Positions 38,031 through 47,406 of a stretch of DNA of 64,000 nt are shown here, one piece after another. The first letter of the stretch is position 1, and every line of letters begins with the position of its first letter. Under the pieces are notes generated by a model. The model had not been told where the DNA came from and searched no databases. It saw only the letters and a program-made list of their open reading frames with translations. A program made the translations under genes and the position numbers. The DNA is from Ruminococcus flavefaciens (lineage in GTDB: Bacteria; Bacillota; Clostridia; Oscillospirales; Ruminococcaceae): NCBI GenBank assembly GCA_023663905.1, contig JAMPGO010000001.1, positions 235,940 through 299,939 on the forward strand, in the 5' to 3' direction.

Positions 38031-39725
38031 TTGAAAATAGTGACGGCTCTTGCTGTAAGGGCAGGACTTTGCACGGTCAAATTTTTATCGGCGATACTTC
38101 TGGCGATTATAAAAAGCATAAAGTTTATTTTTTCTGAAATCCGTGAAATACTGGGCTTTGCAGTACGGACTGTGCGCTGGCTTTTCAGAGAGCTGACAGA
38201 ACCCTACAGAAACAGGGTGCGTATTTCAAACGAGCTGTCACGGCAGGTGAAAGTTGCCAGAAAAGAGGGCGGATATAAGTACGTTCAGGCAGTAACACGG
38301 CTTATCGGCTCATTCTTTTTCGGCGAGGACGGCGTATTTTATACGGCATTCAACTGGATTCTTCCGATAGTATTGATAGCTTTTCTTGCAGGAGTAATAA
38401 AATACGGCTCGGGACTGGAGTACGGCATAGCGGTTGAATACAACGGCAAGGATATGGGAATAATTTCCGCCGAAACTGATTTTTCAAAGGCTAAAAAAGA
38501 CGTACAGCAGAGAATTTCCTATGTCGAGGGCGATGAGGCAGTTGATTTGTCGGCAAAATTCTCGCTCAGGATAATTTCTGACGGCGAAAAGATGATGAGT
38601 TCGGGACAGCTTGCGGACAAGATGCTTGAAGCCTCTGATAACGAGCTTGGAAAAGCCTATGGAATCTACATTGACGGCGAATTTATAGGAGCTGTTGAGG
38701 ACGGCAAGGCGGTTCAGACTGCACTTGACGACAGGCTTCTTAATTATAAGGCTGAGGGTATTGTCAGGGATATTTCCTACGTCAACAAAATCGAATTTAC
38801 AGAGGGAATATACCTGCAAAGCAGTATCAGGAGCGAAAAGGAAACCATAGACCTGCTTACGTCGTCCAAAGAAAGAAAGCACGTCCATTTTGTTGAAGAG
38901 GGCGAAACGGTTGTTGACATACTTCAGAAGTACGGTATGGATTTGGACGAGTTCAATCAGATGAATCCGCTGGCAGAGAACGGCATACAGGAGGGCAGAC
39001 TTCTTCGTGTTGTTGAGCGTGAAAATTATCTTCCCATACAGTATGTCCGTGAAATGGAAACGCTGTCGTTTCTGGATTATGAAACGCTTGAAGTTGAAAC
39101 AAGCTCGCTGAATGTCGGCACGAGGGCTACTCTTGTTAAGGGCGAGCGTGGTGAAAAGAAGAGCAACATCGAGGTAACATATATTGACGGCATTGAATCG
39201 TCACGTAAAGTGCTTGACAGCGTGGTGACGAAAAAGCCCGTAGTTGAGACAATCGGTGTGGGAACATATTCCGCAATGCCCGACTATCCGCAGACCGCAT
39301 ATTTCGGCTCACCGTTTACAGGTACGGGCGAAATGGGATGGCCTGTTGACGGAGGATGGGTGAGCGACAGCTTCATAAGCGACCGAAATCACAAGGGAAT
39401 GGACATCGCCGCACCTGAAAATACGGAGATATATGCCGCACAGGAGGGTACGGTTGTTGCGGCAGGCTGGAACTCGGGCGGATACGGCAACGTTGTTATG
39501 ATTGAACACGCAGACGGCTATGCGACGGTTTATGCCCATATGATTAGCACATATGCCGTTGAGGGACAGTATGTTTCAAAGGGACAGCTTATTGGCTTTG
39601 TCGGCACTACAGGCGATTCCACAGGAAATCACTGCCATTTTGAAGTGCGCTATCAGGGAATATGCCTTGACCCTGCGGACTTTATTAATACAGTTAACGC
39701 TAAGAAGCCCGAAGAAGAGGAATAA
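38031..39725 (+). CDS. M23 peptidase with LysM and G5 domains
   Basis: 564 residues from a TTG at 38031, ten bases after GGAG; a GTG at 38022 lies one base from that site. A membrane helix is near 110-130 (the preceding region is basic and cytoplasmic). Outside lie a LysM-like repeat (about 285-330), a G5 domain (about 345-415) and the C-terminal lysostaphin-type M23 domain with zinc ligands His454 and Asp458 (HKGMD) and His536 (HCHFE). It would cut peptidoglycan cross-bridges and may serve wall remodelling. Confidence 0.9.
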   Translation: MKIVTALAVRAGLCTVKFLSAILLAIIKSIKFIFSEIREILGFAVRTVRWLFRELTEPYRNRVRISNELSRQVKVARKEGGYKYVQAVTRLIGSFFFGEDGVFYTAFNWILPIVLIAFLAGVIKYGSGLEYGIAVEYNGKDMGIISAETDFSKAKKDVQQRISYVEGDEAVDLSAKFSLRIISDGEKMMSSGQLADKMLEASDNELGKAYGIYIDGEFIGAVEDGKAVQTALDDRLLNYKAEGIVRDISYVNKIEFTEGIYLQSSIRSEKETIDLLTSSKERKHVHFVEEGETVVDILQKYGMDLDEFNQMNPLAENGIQEGRLLRVVERENYLPIQYVREMETLSFLDYETLEVETSSLNVGTRATLVKGERGEKKSNIEVTYIDGIESSRKVLDSVVTKKPVVETIGVGTYSAMPDYPQTAYFGSPFTGTGEMGWPVDGGWVSDSFISDRNHKGMDIAAPENTEIYAAQEGTVVAAGWNSGGYGNVVMIEHADGYATVYAHMISTYAVEGQYVSKGQLIGFVGTTGDSTGNHCHFEVRYQGICLDPADFINTVNAKKPEEEE

Positions 39726-39782
39726 TGCAGAGATTTTAATCAATGTTTGTGATAATTGCATAAAAAATCAGCTAAAAAGTAT

Positions 39783-39817
39783 ATAGATTTCTGTAGAAAA
39801 AATCTGCGGAAATCTAT
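39783..39817 (+). other. 15-bp palindrome touching the S10 promoter
   Basis: Bases 39783-39797 pair with 39803-39817 over 15 positions (two G-U pairs) around an AAAAA loop; the outer nine pairs (ATAGATTTC/GAAATCTAT) are perfect. Its last base is the first T of the -35 box. It has no T-run, so it is either an operator or an RNA stem that ends the M23 transcript. Confidence 0.6.
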
Positions 39818-39845
39818 TGACTTATTCTGGAATGTGTGTTAGAAT
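39817..39845 (+). promoter_or_regulatory. Sigma-A promoter of the S10-spc-alpha operon
   Basis: TTGACT (39817-39822), 17 bases, TAGAAT (39840-39845), about 335 bases before rpsJ. No comparable promoter is seen nearer to rpsJ. Confidence 0.85.
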
Positions 39846-39850
39846 ATATT

Positions 39851-40182
39851 ATGTTGAGTTGAGCGTATTGTATATTGAAGAATTACGCTTACTGCAAAGA
39901 TATGCGTCGAAGCGGAAGGTTGCTGTCGGTGTGACAGGTAATTTCCGTGGAGTATGTCCGATTTTTAAACCGGGCGACAGGAATAACGGACACAGTTTGT
40001 GGTTTTTTGAGAGGTATTCAGTGCCTTTGCGTACTTTGGTATCTCTGCCTGTGTCTAATTGTCTGTACCTGCTCGGAAAAAGTAATTTTTTCGAGCGTTT
40101 TTTATTAGGGTACGGACAGTACACGTGGAAGCGTGTGTATTCCAATCAGCGTCCCCGAAAATTTTTCAAGGAGGCGAAAAAA
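39851..40182 (+). ncRNA. Structured 5' leader of the ribosomal operon
   Basis: About 330 nt without a credible reading frame (the open frame that runs through it crosses the promoter). Visible stems: AGCGTA/TACGCT (39862-39889), CTGTC/GACAG inside CGGAA/TTCCG (about 39912-39945), TGTCCG/CGGACA (39955-39992), then the terminator-containing domain at 40058-40120, and an ACACG/CGTGT stem just before the rpsJ ribosome site. The density of stems and the internal terminator suggest a cis-regulatory leader. Confidence 0.7.
40071..40106 (+). terminator. Intrinsic terminator (attenuator) in the S10 leader
   Basis: GCTCGGAAAAA pairs with TTTTTTCGAGC (11 pairs, one G-U; loop GTAA), followed by GTTTTTTATT. 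A second 12-pair stem (40058-40069 with 40109-40120) encloses it. It lies upstream of every gene in the operon, so read-through must be regulated or partial. Confidence 0.75.
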
Positions 40183-40497
40183 ATGGCAGTCAACGAAAAA
40201 ATCAGATTCAAGATTAAGGGCTATGACCACGCTACTGTTGATATTGCAGCAGCTAAAATTGTCGAAGCAGCTAAAAGAAGCGGTGCAAGAGTTTCAGGAC
40301 CTATTCCGCTCCCTACAAATAAGGAAATCGTTACTATCCTCCGTGCTACTCACAAGTACAAGGATAGCCGTGAGCAGTTTGAAATGAGAACTCACAAGAG
40401 ACTCATCGATGTTCTCCGTCCTACAGAAAAGACAACTGCTGCTCTTGATAAGCTTGAAATTCCCGCAGGCGTAGACGTTGTTATGGAGATTAAGTAA
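40183..40497 (+). CDS. rpsJ: 30S ribosomal protein S10
   Basis: 104 residues from the ATG at 40183, eight bases after AAGGAGG. Typical S10 segments ([48 protein letters not shown] in part). A 30S head protein that also serves in NusB-NusE antitermination, which is notable given the terminator in its own leader. First gene of the operon. Confidence 0.97.
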   Translation: MAVNEKIRFKIKGYDHATVDIAAAKIVEAAKRSGARVSGPIPLPTNKEIVTILRATHKYKDSREQFEMRTHKRLIDVLRPTEKTTAALDKLEIPAGVDVVMEIK

Positions 40498-40522
40498 TTT
40501 AATCTGCATTATGCTTGCAAAA

Positions 40523-40576
40523 CCGTTCGGGAAACGGAATGGCAGTAATCTGCCGGTCAAGTTGGCTTATGCCAAC
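40523..40576 (+). other. Three mini-hairpins in the rpsJ-rplC spacer
   Basis: Three perfect short stem-loops in a row: CCGTT/AACGG (40523-40537), GGCAG/CTGCC (40541-40554) and GTTGGC/GCCAAC with a TTAT loop (40561-40576). None has a T-run. The rplC ribosome site follows 15-20 bases later. Confidence 0.6.
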
Positions 40577-40601
40577 CAATAACCTATAGGAGGAAATCAG
40601 A

Positions 40602-41234
40602 ATGCAGAAAGGCATTATCGGAAAGAAAATCGGTATGACACAGATTTTCGACGAAGAAGGAAAAGTTATTCCTGTAACAGTAATCGAAGCCGGTCCCTGT
40701 GTTGTTGTTCAGAAGAAAACCGTTGAAAACGACGGCTATTCCGCACTTCAGCTCGGCTATGGCGATGTAAAGGTTCAGAGAGTCAACAAGCCTATGAAGG
40801 GTCATTTTGCTAAGGCAGACGTTGCCTGCAAGAAAACTCTCAAGGAATTCAGACTTGACGACTGCGACGCTCTCAATGTAGGCGACATCGTAAAGGCTGA
40901 TACTTTTGCAGTCGGCGATTCTATCGACGTTGTCGGCACAAGCAAAGGTAAGGGATTCCAGGGTGCAATCAAGCGCCACAACCAGCACAGACTTAAGGAA
41001 ACTCACGGTACTGGTCCTGTTCACAGACAGGCAGGTTCAATGGGTGCTTGTTCATCACCGTCCAGAATTTACAAGGGCAAGGGTATGGCAGGTCATATGG
41101 GTGCTGAGCAGGTTACAGTTCAGAATCTCGAAATAGTAAAAATCGATACAGAAAACAATCTCATCGCTATCAAAGGTGCAGTTCCCGGTCCTAAGGGCGG
41201 AATCGTTTATATCGTTGACAGCGTTAAGGCTTAA
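40602..41234 (+). CDS. rplC: 50S ribosomal protein L3
   Basis: 210 residues, normal length, with [14 protein letters not shown] start and the [16 protein letters not shown] loop that reaches the peptidyl-transferase centre. The ATG follows AGGAGG. It is separated from rpsJ by 104 bases carrying three hairpins, the longest spacer in the cluster. Confidence 0.98.
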   Translation: MQKGIIGKKIGMTQIFDEEGKVIPVTVIEAGPCVVVQKKTVENDGYSALQLGYGDVKVQRVNKPMKGHFAKADVACKKTLKEFRLDDCDALNVGDIVKADTFAVGDSIDVVGTSKGKGFQGAIKRHNQHRLKETHGTGPVHRQAGSMGACSSPSRIYKGKGMAGHMGAEQVTVQNLEIVKIDTENNLIAIKGAVPGPKGGIVYIVDSVKA

Positions 41235-41251
41235 GGAAGGAGGAAACGTAA

Positions 41252-41875
41252 ATGTCTACAATTTCAGTATTTGATATGGCCGGCAATCAGGTTTCCGAAA
41301 CAGAGCTTAACGATTCAGTTTTCGGAATTACTCCCAATGAAGGCGTTATGCACGCTATGGTAGTAAATTACCTCGCAAACCAGAGACAGGGTACACAGTC
41401 AACTCTTACAAGAACAGAAGTAAGAGGAGGCGGCCGCAAGCCCTGGAGACAGAAGGGAACCGGTCACGCAAGACAGGGTTCAACAAGAGCTCCGCAGTGG
41501 GTTCACGGTGGTGTTGCTCTCGGACCTAAGCCCAGAGACTACAGATATTCTCTCAACAGGAAAGTAAAGAGACTCGCTATGAAGTCCGCACTTTCCACAA
41601 AGGTTCTCGACAACAATATGATTGTTCTCGACGCTCTTACACTTGACAGCTACAAGACAAAGACAGTTGTTGAGATGCTCAAGGCACTCGGTGTAGAGGG
41701 CAAGGCTCTCATCGTTACTGCTGAGGCTGACGCAAAAGTAATCAAGAGTGCTGCCAACATTCCCGGTGTTAAAACCGCTGCTGTAAACACTCTTAACGTA
41801 TACGACATTCTCAACTATGACAAGTTCATCGTTGTTAAGAATGCTGTCGGAAAAATCGAGGAGGTGTACGCATAA
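41252..41875 (+). CDS. rplD: 50S ribosomal protein L4
   Basis: 207 residues. The basic internal loop that lines the exit tunnel is intact ([20 protein letters not shown] region). In enterobacteria L4 represses its own operon through the leader; whether that holds here is unknown. Its stop overlaps the rplW ATG by one base. Confidence 0.97.
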   Translation: MSTISVFDMAGNQVSETELNDSVFGITPNEGVMHAMVVNYLANQRQGTQSTLTRTEVRGGGRKPWRQKGTGHARQGSTRAPQWVHGGVALGPKPRDYRYSLNRKVKRLAMKSALSTKVLDNNMIVLDALTLDSYKTKTVVEMLKALGVEGKALIVTAEADAKVIKSAANIPGVKTAAVNTLNVYDILNYDKFIVVKNAVGKIEEVYA

Positions 41876-42168
41876 TGAAAACTGCTCAGGATATTATTAT
41901 CAAGCCTGTTATCACTGAAAAGTCTATGGACAATCTTCAGGCAGGAAAGTACACTTTCAAGGTTGCTAAGGACGCTACAAAGCCCGAAATCAAGAAGGCT
42001 GTTGAAAAGCTCTTCGGCGTTGAGGTTGACAAGGTTACAACTATGAACGTAAAGGGAAAGATGAAGCGTGTCGGCAGATATGAGGGTATGACTGCTTCCT
42101 GGAAAAAGGCAATCGTTACTCTTACACCCGATTCAAAGACTATTGAGTTCTTCGAGGGTATGTATTAA
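41875..42168 (+). CDS. rplW: 50S ribosomal protein L23
   Basis: 97 residues, with the [21 protein letters not shown] start typical of L23. It sits at the tunnel exit and docks trigger factor and SRP. The one-base overlap (TAATG) with rplD implies coupled translation. Confidence 0.96.
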   Translation: MKTAQDIIIKPVITEKSMDNLQAGKYTFKVAKDATKPEIKKAVEKLFGVEVDKVTTMNVKGKMKRVGRYEGMTASWKKAIVTLTPDSKTIEFFEGMY

Positions 42169-42169
42169 T

Positions 42170-42205
42170 TCCGTATAATACGGACAGTATGGGAGTAATG
42201 CTCCC
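42170..42205 (+). other. Two mini-hairpins in the rplW-rplB spacer
   Basis: TCCGTA/TACGGA with a TAA loop (42170-42184) and GGGAG/CTCCC with a TAATG loop (42191-42205), both perfect, in a 70-base spacer; no T-runs. They resemble the hairpins before rplC. Confidence 0.55.
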
Positions 42206-42238
42206 GCAAACAACGCATTATAACAAGGAGTGAAATAA

Positions 42239-43072
42239 ATGGCTATCAAAACCTATAAGCCTACGACGCCTTCAAGACGTCAGATGACTGTAACTGACTA
42301 TTCAGTTCTGTCAAAGGTTGAGCCGGAGAAAAGCCTTCTCGAACCTATGAAGAAGAAATCGGGAAGAAACAGCTACGGCAGAATAACAGTTCGCCACAGA
42401 GGCGGCGGAAACAGAAGAAAATACCGTATCATCGATTTCAAGCGTGACAAGGACAATATGATTGCAACTGTCCTCACTCTCGAATACGACCCGAACAGAA
42501 GCGCATTTATCGCTCTCGTTCAGTATGAGGACGGCGAAAAGAGATACATCCTTGCTCCTAATGGTCTTAAGGTAGGCGACAAGGTTGAATCCGGTTCAGA
42601 GGCTGACATCAAGCCCGGCAACGCTCTTAAGCTCGCTGACATCCCCGTTGGTACTTTTATCCACGCTATCGAGCTTTATCCCGGCAAGGGCGCACAGCTC
42701 GTAAGAAGTGCAGGAAATCAGGCACAGCTTATGGGTAAGGAAGAAAAATACGCTCTCGTAAGACTTCCTTCCGGCGAGATGAGAAAAGTTCCGATTAACT
42801 GTAAGGCTGCTATCGGACAGGTTTCAAACATCGACCACGAAAACGTTAACTACGGTAAAGCAGGTCGTGTAAGAAATATGGGCTGGAGACCTACAGTTCG
42901 TGGTTCTGTAATGAACCCCTGTGACCACCCGCACGGTGGTGGTGAAGGTAAATCACCTGTTGGTCGTCCCGGACCTGTAACACCTTGGGGCAAACCTGCT
43001 CTCGGTTACAAGACACGTAAGAAGCACCACAGAACAGACAAGTTCATCGTAAAGCGCCGCAACGGTAAATAA
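42239..43072 (+). CDS. rplB: 50S ribosomal protein L2
   Basis: 277 residues, full length. The [13 protein letters not shown] motif near the C-terminus contains the conserved His of the peptidyl-transferase neighbourhood. ATG after an AAGGAG site. Confidence 0.98.
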   Translation: MAIKTYKPTTPSRRQMTVTDYSVLSKVEPEKSLLEPMKKKSGRNSYGRITVRHRGGGNRRKYRIIDFKRDKDNMIATVLTLEYDPNRSAFIALVQYEDGEKRYILAPNGLKVGDKVESGSEADIKPGNALKLADIPVGTFIHAIELYPGKGAQLVRSAGNQAQLMGKEEKYALVRLPSGEMRKVPINCKAAIGQVSNIDHENVNYGKAGRVRNMGWRPTVRGSVMNPCDHPHGGGEGKSPVGRPGPVTPWGKPALGYKTRKKHHRTDKFIVKRRNGK

Positions 43073-43092
43073 TCGAAGGGAGGAACTGAATA

Positions 43093-43377
43093 ATGAGCAG
43101 AAGCACTAAAAAAGGACCATATGTCCAGGAGGTTCTCCTTAAGAGAGTTGTGGCTATGAACGAAGCAGGCGAAAAGAAGGTTCTTAAAACCTGGAGCCGT
43201 TCTTCTACAATCTATCCTGAATTTGTAGGTCACACATTCGCTGTTCACGACGGTCGTAAGCACGTTCCGGTATACGTAACAGAGGATATGGTAGGTCACA
43301 AGCTCGGCGAGTTTGCTCCTACAAGAACCTATAAGGGTCACGCTGGTTCAAAAACATCAAACAACGGTAAGAGATAA
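43093..43377 (+). CDS. rpsS: 30S ribosomal protein S19
   Basis: 94 residues, with [10 protein letters not shown] start and the [16 protein letters not shown] segment. It pairs with S13 in the 30S head. Spacing to rplB is 20 bases. Confidence 0.97.
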   Translation: MSRSTKKGPYVQEVLLKRVVAMNEAGEKKVLKTWSRSSTIYPEFVGHTFAVHDGRKHVPVYVTEDMVGHKLGEFAPTRTYKGHAGSKTSNNGKR

Positions 43378-43395
43378 GCGAAAGGAGGAGCTAAG

Positions 43396-43731
43396 ATGGA
43401 AGCAAGAGCTTATTTAAGAAATGCTCGTATATCACCGAGAAAGGTGCAGATTGTTCTTGACCTTATCAGAAACAAGCCTCTTGATATCGCACTGGCTGCT
43501 TTGGAGCTTACTCCTAAGGCTGCAAGTCCTATCGTTTCAAAGCTTGTAAAGTCCGCTCAGGCAAACGCTGTCAACAACTTCAGTATGGACGGCGACAATC
43601 TCTATGTTGCTGAGTGTTTCGTAACACCCGGCGCTACAATGAAGAGAATTATGCCTAGAGCTCAGGGCAGAGCATATAGAATTTTAAAGAGAACATCACA
43701 CATCACAGTTGTTCTTAAAGAAAAAGAATAA
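43396..43731 (+). CDS. rplV: 50S ribosomal protein L22
   Basis: 111 residues; the long hairpin that reaches the exit tunnel is present ([22 protein letters not shown]). AAAGGAGGAG site. Confidence 0.97.
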   Translation: MEARAYLRNARISPRKVQIVLDLIRNKPLDIALAALELTPKAASPIVSKLVKSAQANAVNNFSMDGDNLYVAECFVTPGATMKRIMPRAQGRAYRILKRTSHITVVLKEKE

Positions 43732-43750
43732 TCCCAAGGAGGTCTGATTA

Positions 43751-44539
43751 ATGGGACAGAAAGTTAATCCGCACGGTCTTCGTGTCGGCGTTATTAAAGA
43801 TTGGGATTCACGCTGGTATGCAAACAAGGCAACCTTCGGCGACACTCTTGTTGAAGATTACAACGTTCGTAATTTCATTAAGAAGAGCTTGTATGCAGCA
43901 GGTGTTCCCAGAATCGAAATCGAGCGTTTCGCTGACAAGGTAAGAATCCACATTCACTGCGCTAAGCCCGGTATCGTTATCGGCAGACAGGGTGCAGAGA
44001 TTGAAAAGCTCAGAGTGAAGCTCGGCAAGATGATGAAGATGAACAGTGACAGAATCTATATCAACATCATCGAAGTTAAACAGCCTGATATGGACTCTCA
44101 GCTCGTTGCAGAGAGAATCGCTCTCGACCTCGAGAACAGAGTTTCATTCAGACGTGCAATGAAGCAGTCAATCGGCAGAACAATGCGTCTCGGCGCAAAG
44201 GGTATCAAGGTTAAGGTTTCCGGTAGACTTGCCGGCGCTGAAATCGCAAGAAGCGAGAGCTACCACGAGGGTACAATTCCGCTTCAGACAATCCGTGCCG
44301 ACATCGACTACGGTTTTGCAGAGGCTGATACAACATACGGAAAGCTCGGCGTAAAGGTTTGGATTTACAAGGGCGAAGTTCTCAAGGGCGACGCTGCAAA
44401 GGCTGCTGCTCAGAGAGAAAAGGCTGAAAAGAAAAACGACCGTCCCGAGAGACGTCGCCGTGATGACAGACGTGACGGCAACAGACGTGGCGGAAGAAAT
44501 TTCAACCGTGAAAACAGAAGAGAAGGAGGTAATCAGTAA
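43751..44539 (+). CDS. rpsC: 30S ribosomal protein S3 with long Arg/Asn/Gly-rich tail
   Basis: 262 residues. The KH type 2 domain ([21 protein letters not shown] region) and the C-terminal S3 domain ([21 protein letters not shown]) are standard and end near residue 215. About 45 further residues are Ala/Lys- then Arg/Asp/Asn/Gly-rich ([17 protein letters not shown]), longer than the B. subtilis form. The stop overlaps rplP by one base. Confidence 0.96.
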   Translation: MGQKVNPHGLRVGVIKDWDSRWYANKATFGDTLVEDYNVRNFIKKSLYAAGVPRIEIERFADKVRIHIHCAKPGIVIGRQGAEIEKLRVKLGKMMKMNSDRIYINIIEVKQPDMDSQLVAERIALDLENRVSFRRAMKQSIGRTMRLGAKGIKVKVSGRLAGAEIARSESYHEGTIPLQTIRADIDYGFAEADTTYGKLGVKVWIYKGEVLKGDAAKAAAQREKAEKKNDRPERRRRDDRRDGNRRGGRNFNRENRREGGNQ

Positions 44540-44964
44540 TGCTGCTTCCAAAAAGAGTTAAATACCGCAGAGTCCACAGAGGACGTCTGAAGGGTAAGGC
44601 ATACAGAGGTAACAAGGTAACATACGGCGATTTCGGTCTCCAGGCTCTTGAGCCTTCGTGGATTACTTCCAATCAGATTGAAGCTGCCCGTATCGCTATG
44701 ACCCGTTACATCAAGAGAGGCGGTCAGGTTTGGATTAAGATTTTCCCTGACAAGCCAATCACAGAAAAACCGGCAGAAACACGAATGGGTTCAGGTAAAG
44801 GTTCACCCGAATACTGGGTTGCAGTAGTTAAGCCCGGCAGAGTTCTTTTTGAAATCAAGGGCGTTTCGGAAGAAGTTGCAAGAGAGGCTATGCGTCTCGC
44901 AATGCACAAGCTTCCCATTAAGTGTAAGTTCGTTACTAAAGCAGAGCAGGAGGTTGAGCAGTAA
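44539..44964 (+). CDS. rplP: 50S ribosomal protein L16
   Basis: 141 residues, starting [19 protein letters not shown], normal length. It helps position the A-site tRNA. One-base overlaps at both ends (with rpsC and rpmC). Confidence 0.97.
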   Translation: MLLPKRVKYRRVHRGRLKGKAYRGNKVTYGDFGLQALEPSWITSNQIEAARIAMTRYIKRGGQVWIKIFPDKPITEKPAETRMGSGKGSPEYWVAVVKPGRVLFEIKGVSEEVAREAMRLAMHKLPIKCKFVTKAEQEVEQ

Positions 44965-45161
44965 TGAAGGCATCAGAAATCAGAGAAATGTCAGTTGATG
45001 AGCTCAACGAGAAGCTCGCAAGCCTGAAAGAAGAGCTTTTTGCACTCCGCTTTCAGCACGCTGTAAATCAGCTTGAGAATACAGCTCGTCTTAAGGCAGT
45101 AAAGAAGGATATTGCTCGTGTAAAGACAACTCTGCGTGCTGCAGAGCTTGCACAGCAGTAA
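44964..45161 (+). CDS. rpmC: 50S ribosomal protein L29
   Basis: 65 residues, two-helix L29 fold ([19 protein letters not shown]). Coupled to rplP by a one-base overlap. Confidence 0.95.
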   Translation: MKASEIREMSVDELNEKLASLKEELFALRFQHAVNQLENTARLKAVKKDIARVKTTLRAAELAQQ

Positions 45162-45180
45162 GAAAGGGAGGATTTAGCTA

Positions 45181-45441
45181 ATGTCTACTGAGAGAAACCT
45201 TAGAAAAACAAGAGTAGGTAAGGTTGTAAGCGATAAGATGGACAAAACCGTCGTAGTTGCTATCGTTGATAACGTTAAACACCCGCTTTACAAGAAAATC
45301 ATCAAGCGTACCGTAAAACTCAAGGCTCACGACGAGAACAATGAGTGCAGAATCGGTGACCGTGTTGAAGTTATGGAAACACGTCCGCTTTCCAAGGACA
45401 AGAGATGGCGTGTCACAAACATCATTGAAAAAGCCAAGTAA
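45181..45441 (+). CDS. rpsQ: 30S ribosomal protein S17
   Basis: 86 residues with the OB-fold segments [16 protein letters not shown] and [14 protein letters not shown]. Primary 16S rRNA-binding protein. Confidence 0.96.
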   Translation: MSTERNLRKTRVGKVVSDKMDKTVVVAIVDNVKHPLYKKIIKRTVKLKAHDENNECRIGDRVEVMETRPLSKDKRWRVTNIIEKAK

Positions 45442-45480
45442 TTTTTATAGAAGCTTTATGCTTGAAAGGAGGAACTCGCT

Positions 45481-45849
45481 GTGATACAGATGCAGACTTA
45501 TTTGAAGGTCGCTGACAACACAGGTGCAAAGGAACTTATGTGTATCAGAGTTCTGGGTGGTACTCGCCGCAGATATGCTAATATCGGCGACGTTGTAGTA
45601 GCTTCCGTTAAGAAAGCAACACCCGGAGGCGTTGTAAAGAAGGGCGACGTTGTTAAGGCAGTTATCGTTCGTTCAGCAAAGGGTCTCAGAAGAGAGGACG
45701 GCACTTATATCCGTTTCGATGAGAACGCTGCTGTTATTATTAAAGAAGACAAGAACCCCAAGGGTACCCGTATTTTCGGACCAGTAGCTAAGGAACTTCG
45801 TGAAAAGGAATACACAAAGATTCTTAGCCTTGCTCCCGAGGTTCTTTAA
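45481..45849 (+). CDS. rplN: 50S ribosomal protein L14
   Basis: 122 residues from a GTG start behind AAAGGAGG; a start of [18 protein letters not shown] is standard for L14. The [27 protein letters not shown] end is complete. Confidence 0.97.
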   Translation: MIQMQTYLKVADNTGAKELMCIRVLGGTRRRYANIGDVVVASVKKATPGGVVKKGDVVKAVIVRSAKGLRREDGTYIRFDENAAVIIKEDKNPKGTRIFGPVAKELREKEYTKILSLAPEVL

Positions 45850-45868
45850 TCGGAGGTGTCACAAGATT

Positions 45869-46210
45869 ATGAGTAAAGTTCACGTAAAAACCGGTGACAC
45901 CGTTATCCTTCTCACAGGTAAGTACGAGGATAAGTACGAGAAGAACGGCGACAGAAAAACCGGTAAGGTTGTAGAAGTAAGCCCCAAGGAGGGCAAGGTT
46001 ATCGTTGAGAATATCAATATGATAACAAAGCACGTAAAACCCACAAGAATGGGTCAGCAGGGCGGTATTGTAAGAACAGAAGCTCCTGTTTATGCTTCAA
46101 AGGTTCAGCTCGTTTGCCCTAAGTGCGGCAAGCCCACAAGAGTTGGTCACGTTTTTGAGGACGGCAAGAAGCTCCGCTCCTGCAAAAAGTGCGGCAAGTC
46201 TTTTGAATAA
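45869..46210 (+). CDS. rplX: 50S ribosomal protein L24, zinc-ribbon form
   Basis: 113 residues from the ATG at 45869 (CGGAGGTG upstream); the open frame upstream overlaps rplN and is not used. The KOW core is followed by a C-terminal zinc ribbon with two CxxC pairs (CPKCGKPTRVG and CKKCGKSFE), which B. subtilis L24 has lost. Confidence 0.95.
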   Translation: MSKVHVKTGDTVILLTGKYEDKYEKNGDRKTGKVVEVSPKEGKVIVENINMITKHVKPTRMGQQGGIVRTEAPVYASKVQLVCPKCGKPTRVGHVFEDGKKLRSCKKCGKSFE

Positions 46211-46228
46211 TTAAAAGGAGAAACGACA

Positions 46229-46768
46229 ATGGCAAGATTAAAAGATTTTTATGTTAGCGACGTTGCTCCCGCACTGATGAAGAAGTTCGGCTATAAGAGC
46301 GTTATGCAGATTCCGAAGCTTGACAAGGTTGTTATCAATGTTGGTGCAGGCGAGGCTAAGGACAACGCTAAGGTTATCGACGCTATTATGACTGACATCG
46401 CTGCAATCACAGGTCAGAAGCCTGTAGTCTGCAGAGCCAAGAAGTCGGTTGCTAACTTTAAGCTCCGTGAAGGTATGCCTATCGGTGTCAAGGTTACACT
46501 CAGAGGCGAAAAGATGTATGAATTTGTTGATAAGCTCTTCAATGTTGCATTCCCACGTGTTCGTGACTTCAGAGGCATAAGCGCAAATTCCTTCGATGGC
46601 AAGGGAAATTATTCCACCGGTATCAAGGAACAGCTTATCTTCCCTGAAATCGAATACGACAAGATTGACAAGGTAAGAGGTATGGACATCAACTTTATCA
46701 CTACAGCTAATACCGACGAAGAGGGCAGAGAGCTTCTCTCACTCCTCGGTGCTCCGTTCATCAAGTAA
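46229..46768 (+). CDS. rplE: 50S ribosomal protein L5
   Basis: 179 residues, normal length; typical [11 protein letters not shown] and [16 protein letters not shown] segments. It binds 5S rRNA. Confidence 0.98.
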   Translation: MARLKDFYVSDVAPALMKKFGYKSVMQIPKLDKVVINVGAGEAKDNAKVIDAIMTDIAAITGQKPVVCRAKKSVANFKLREGMPIGVKVTLRGEKMYEFVDKLFNVAFPRVRDFRGISANSFDGKGNYSTGIKEQLIFPEIEYDKIDKVRGMDINFITTANTDEEGRELLSLLGAPFIK

Positions 46769-46784
46769 TCAGGGAGGAATAAAA

Positions 46785-46970
46785 ATGGCTAAGAAGGCAA
46801 TGATTAACAAGCAGAAGAGAACTCCCAAGTATTCCACAAGAGCATACAACAGATGCAAGATTTGCGGCAGACCGCACGCTTATCTCAGAAAATTCGGCAT
46901 CTGCCGTATCTGCTTCAGAGAGCTTGCTCACGACGGTCAGATTCCCGGCGTTAAAAAGGCAAGCTGGTAA
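46785..46970 (+). CDS. rpsZ: 30S ribosomal protein S14, type Z (zinc)
   Basis: 61 residues from the ATG at 46785 behind GGGAGG. Two CxxC pairs ([10 protein letters not shown] and CRICFREL) mark the zinc-binding short form typical of Gram-positives. Confidence 0.96.
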   Translation: MAKKAMINKQKRTPKYSTRAYNRCKICGRPHAYLRKFGICRICFRELAHDGQIPGVKKASW

Positions 46971-46993
46971 AATACGAAAAGGAGGTCATCTGA

Positions 46994-47392
46994 ATGCAAA
47001 TCACAGATACAATCGCTGATTTATTAACAAGAATCCGCAATGCGAATACTGCTAAGCACGCCACAGTTGACGTTCCCGCTTCAAATGTAAAGAAAGCTAT
47101 CACACAGATTCTCGTAGACGAGGGTTATGTAAAGAGCTTTCAGGTTATTGAGGACGGAAAGCAGGGTGTTATAAGAATCACGCTTAAATACGGCGACAAC
47201 AAGTCTCCGGTTATCACAGGACTCAAGAGAGTTTCCAAGCCCGGTCTGCGTATCTATTCAAGCTGTGCAGATATGCCTAAGGTAAGAAAAGGTCTGGGCA
47301 TCGCAATCGTTTCAACTTCAAAGGGCATCGTTACTGACAAGAAGGCAAGAGAGCTTAATGTCGGCGGCGAAGTGCTTGCATACATCTGGTAA
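46994..47392 (+). CDS. rpsH: 30S ribosomal protein S8
   Basis: 132 residues; [16 protein letters not shown] start and the [14 protein letters not shown] segment that binds 16S rRNA. In E. coli S8 represses the spc operon; not shown here. Confidence 0.97.
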   Translation: MQITDTIADLLTRIRNANTAKHATVDVPASNVKKAITQILVDEGYVKSFQVIEDGKQGVIRITLKYGDNKSPVITGLKRVSKPGLRIYSSCADMPKVRKGLGIAIVSTSKGIVTDKKARELNVGGEVLAYIW

Positions 47393-47406
47393 GGAGGAAC
47401 TACATT

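Noticed and set aside
39817..40182. Upstream extension of the rpsJ frame
   Set aside because: It would begin at the -35 box itself; the protein matches S10 only from 40183, where AAGGAGG is correctly placed.
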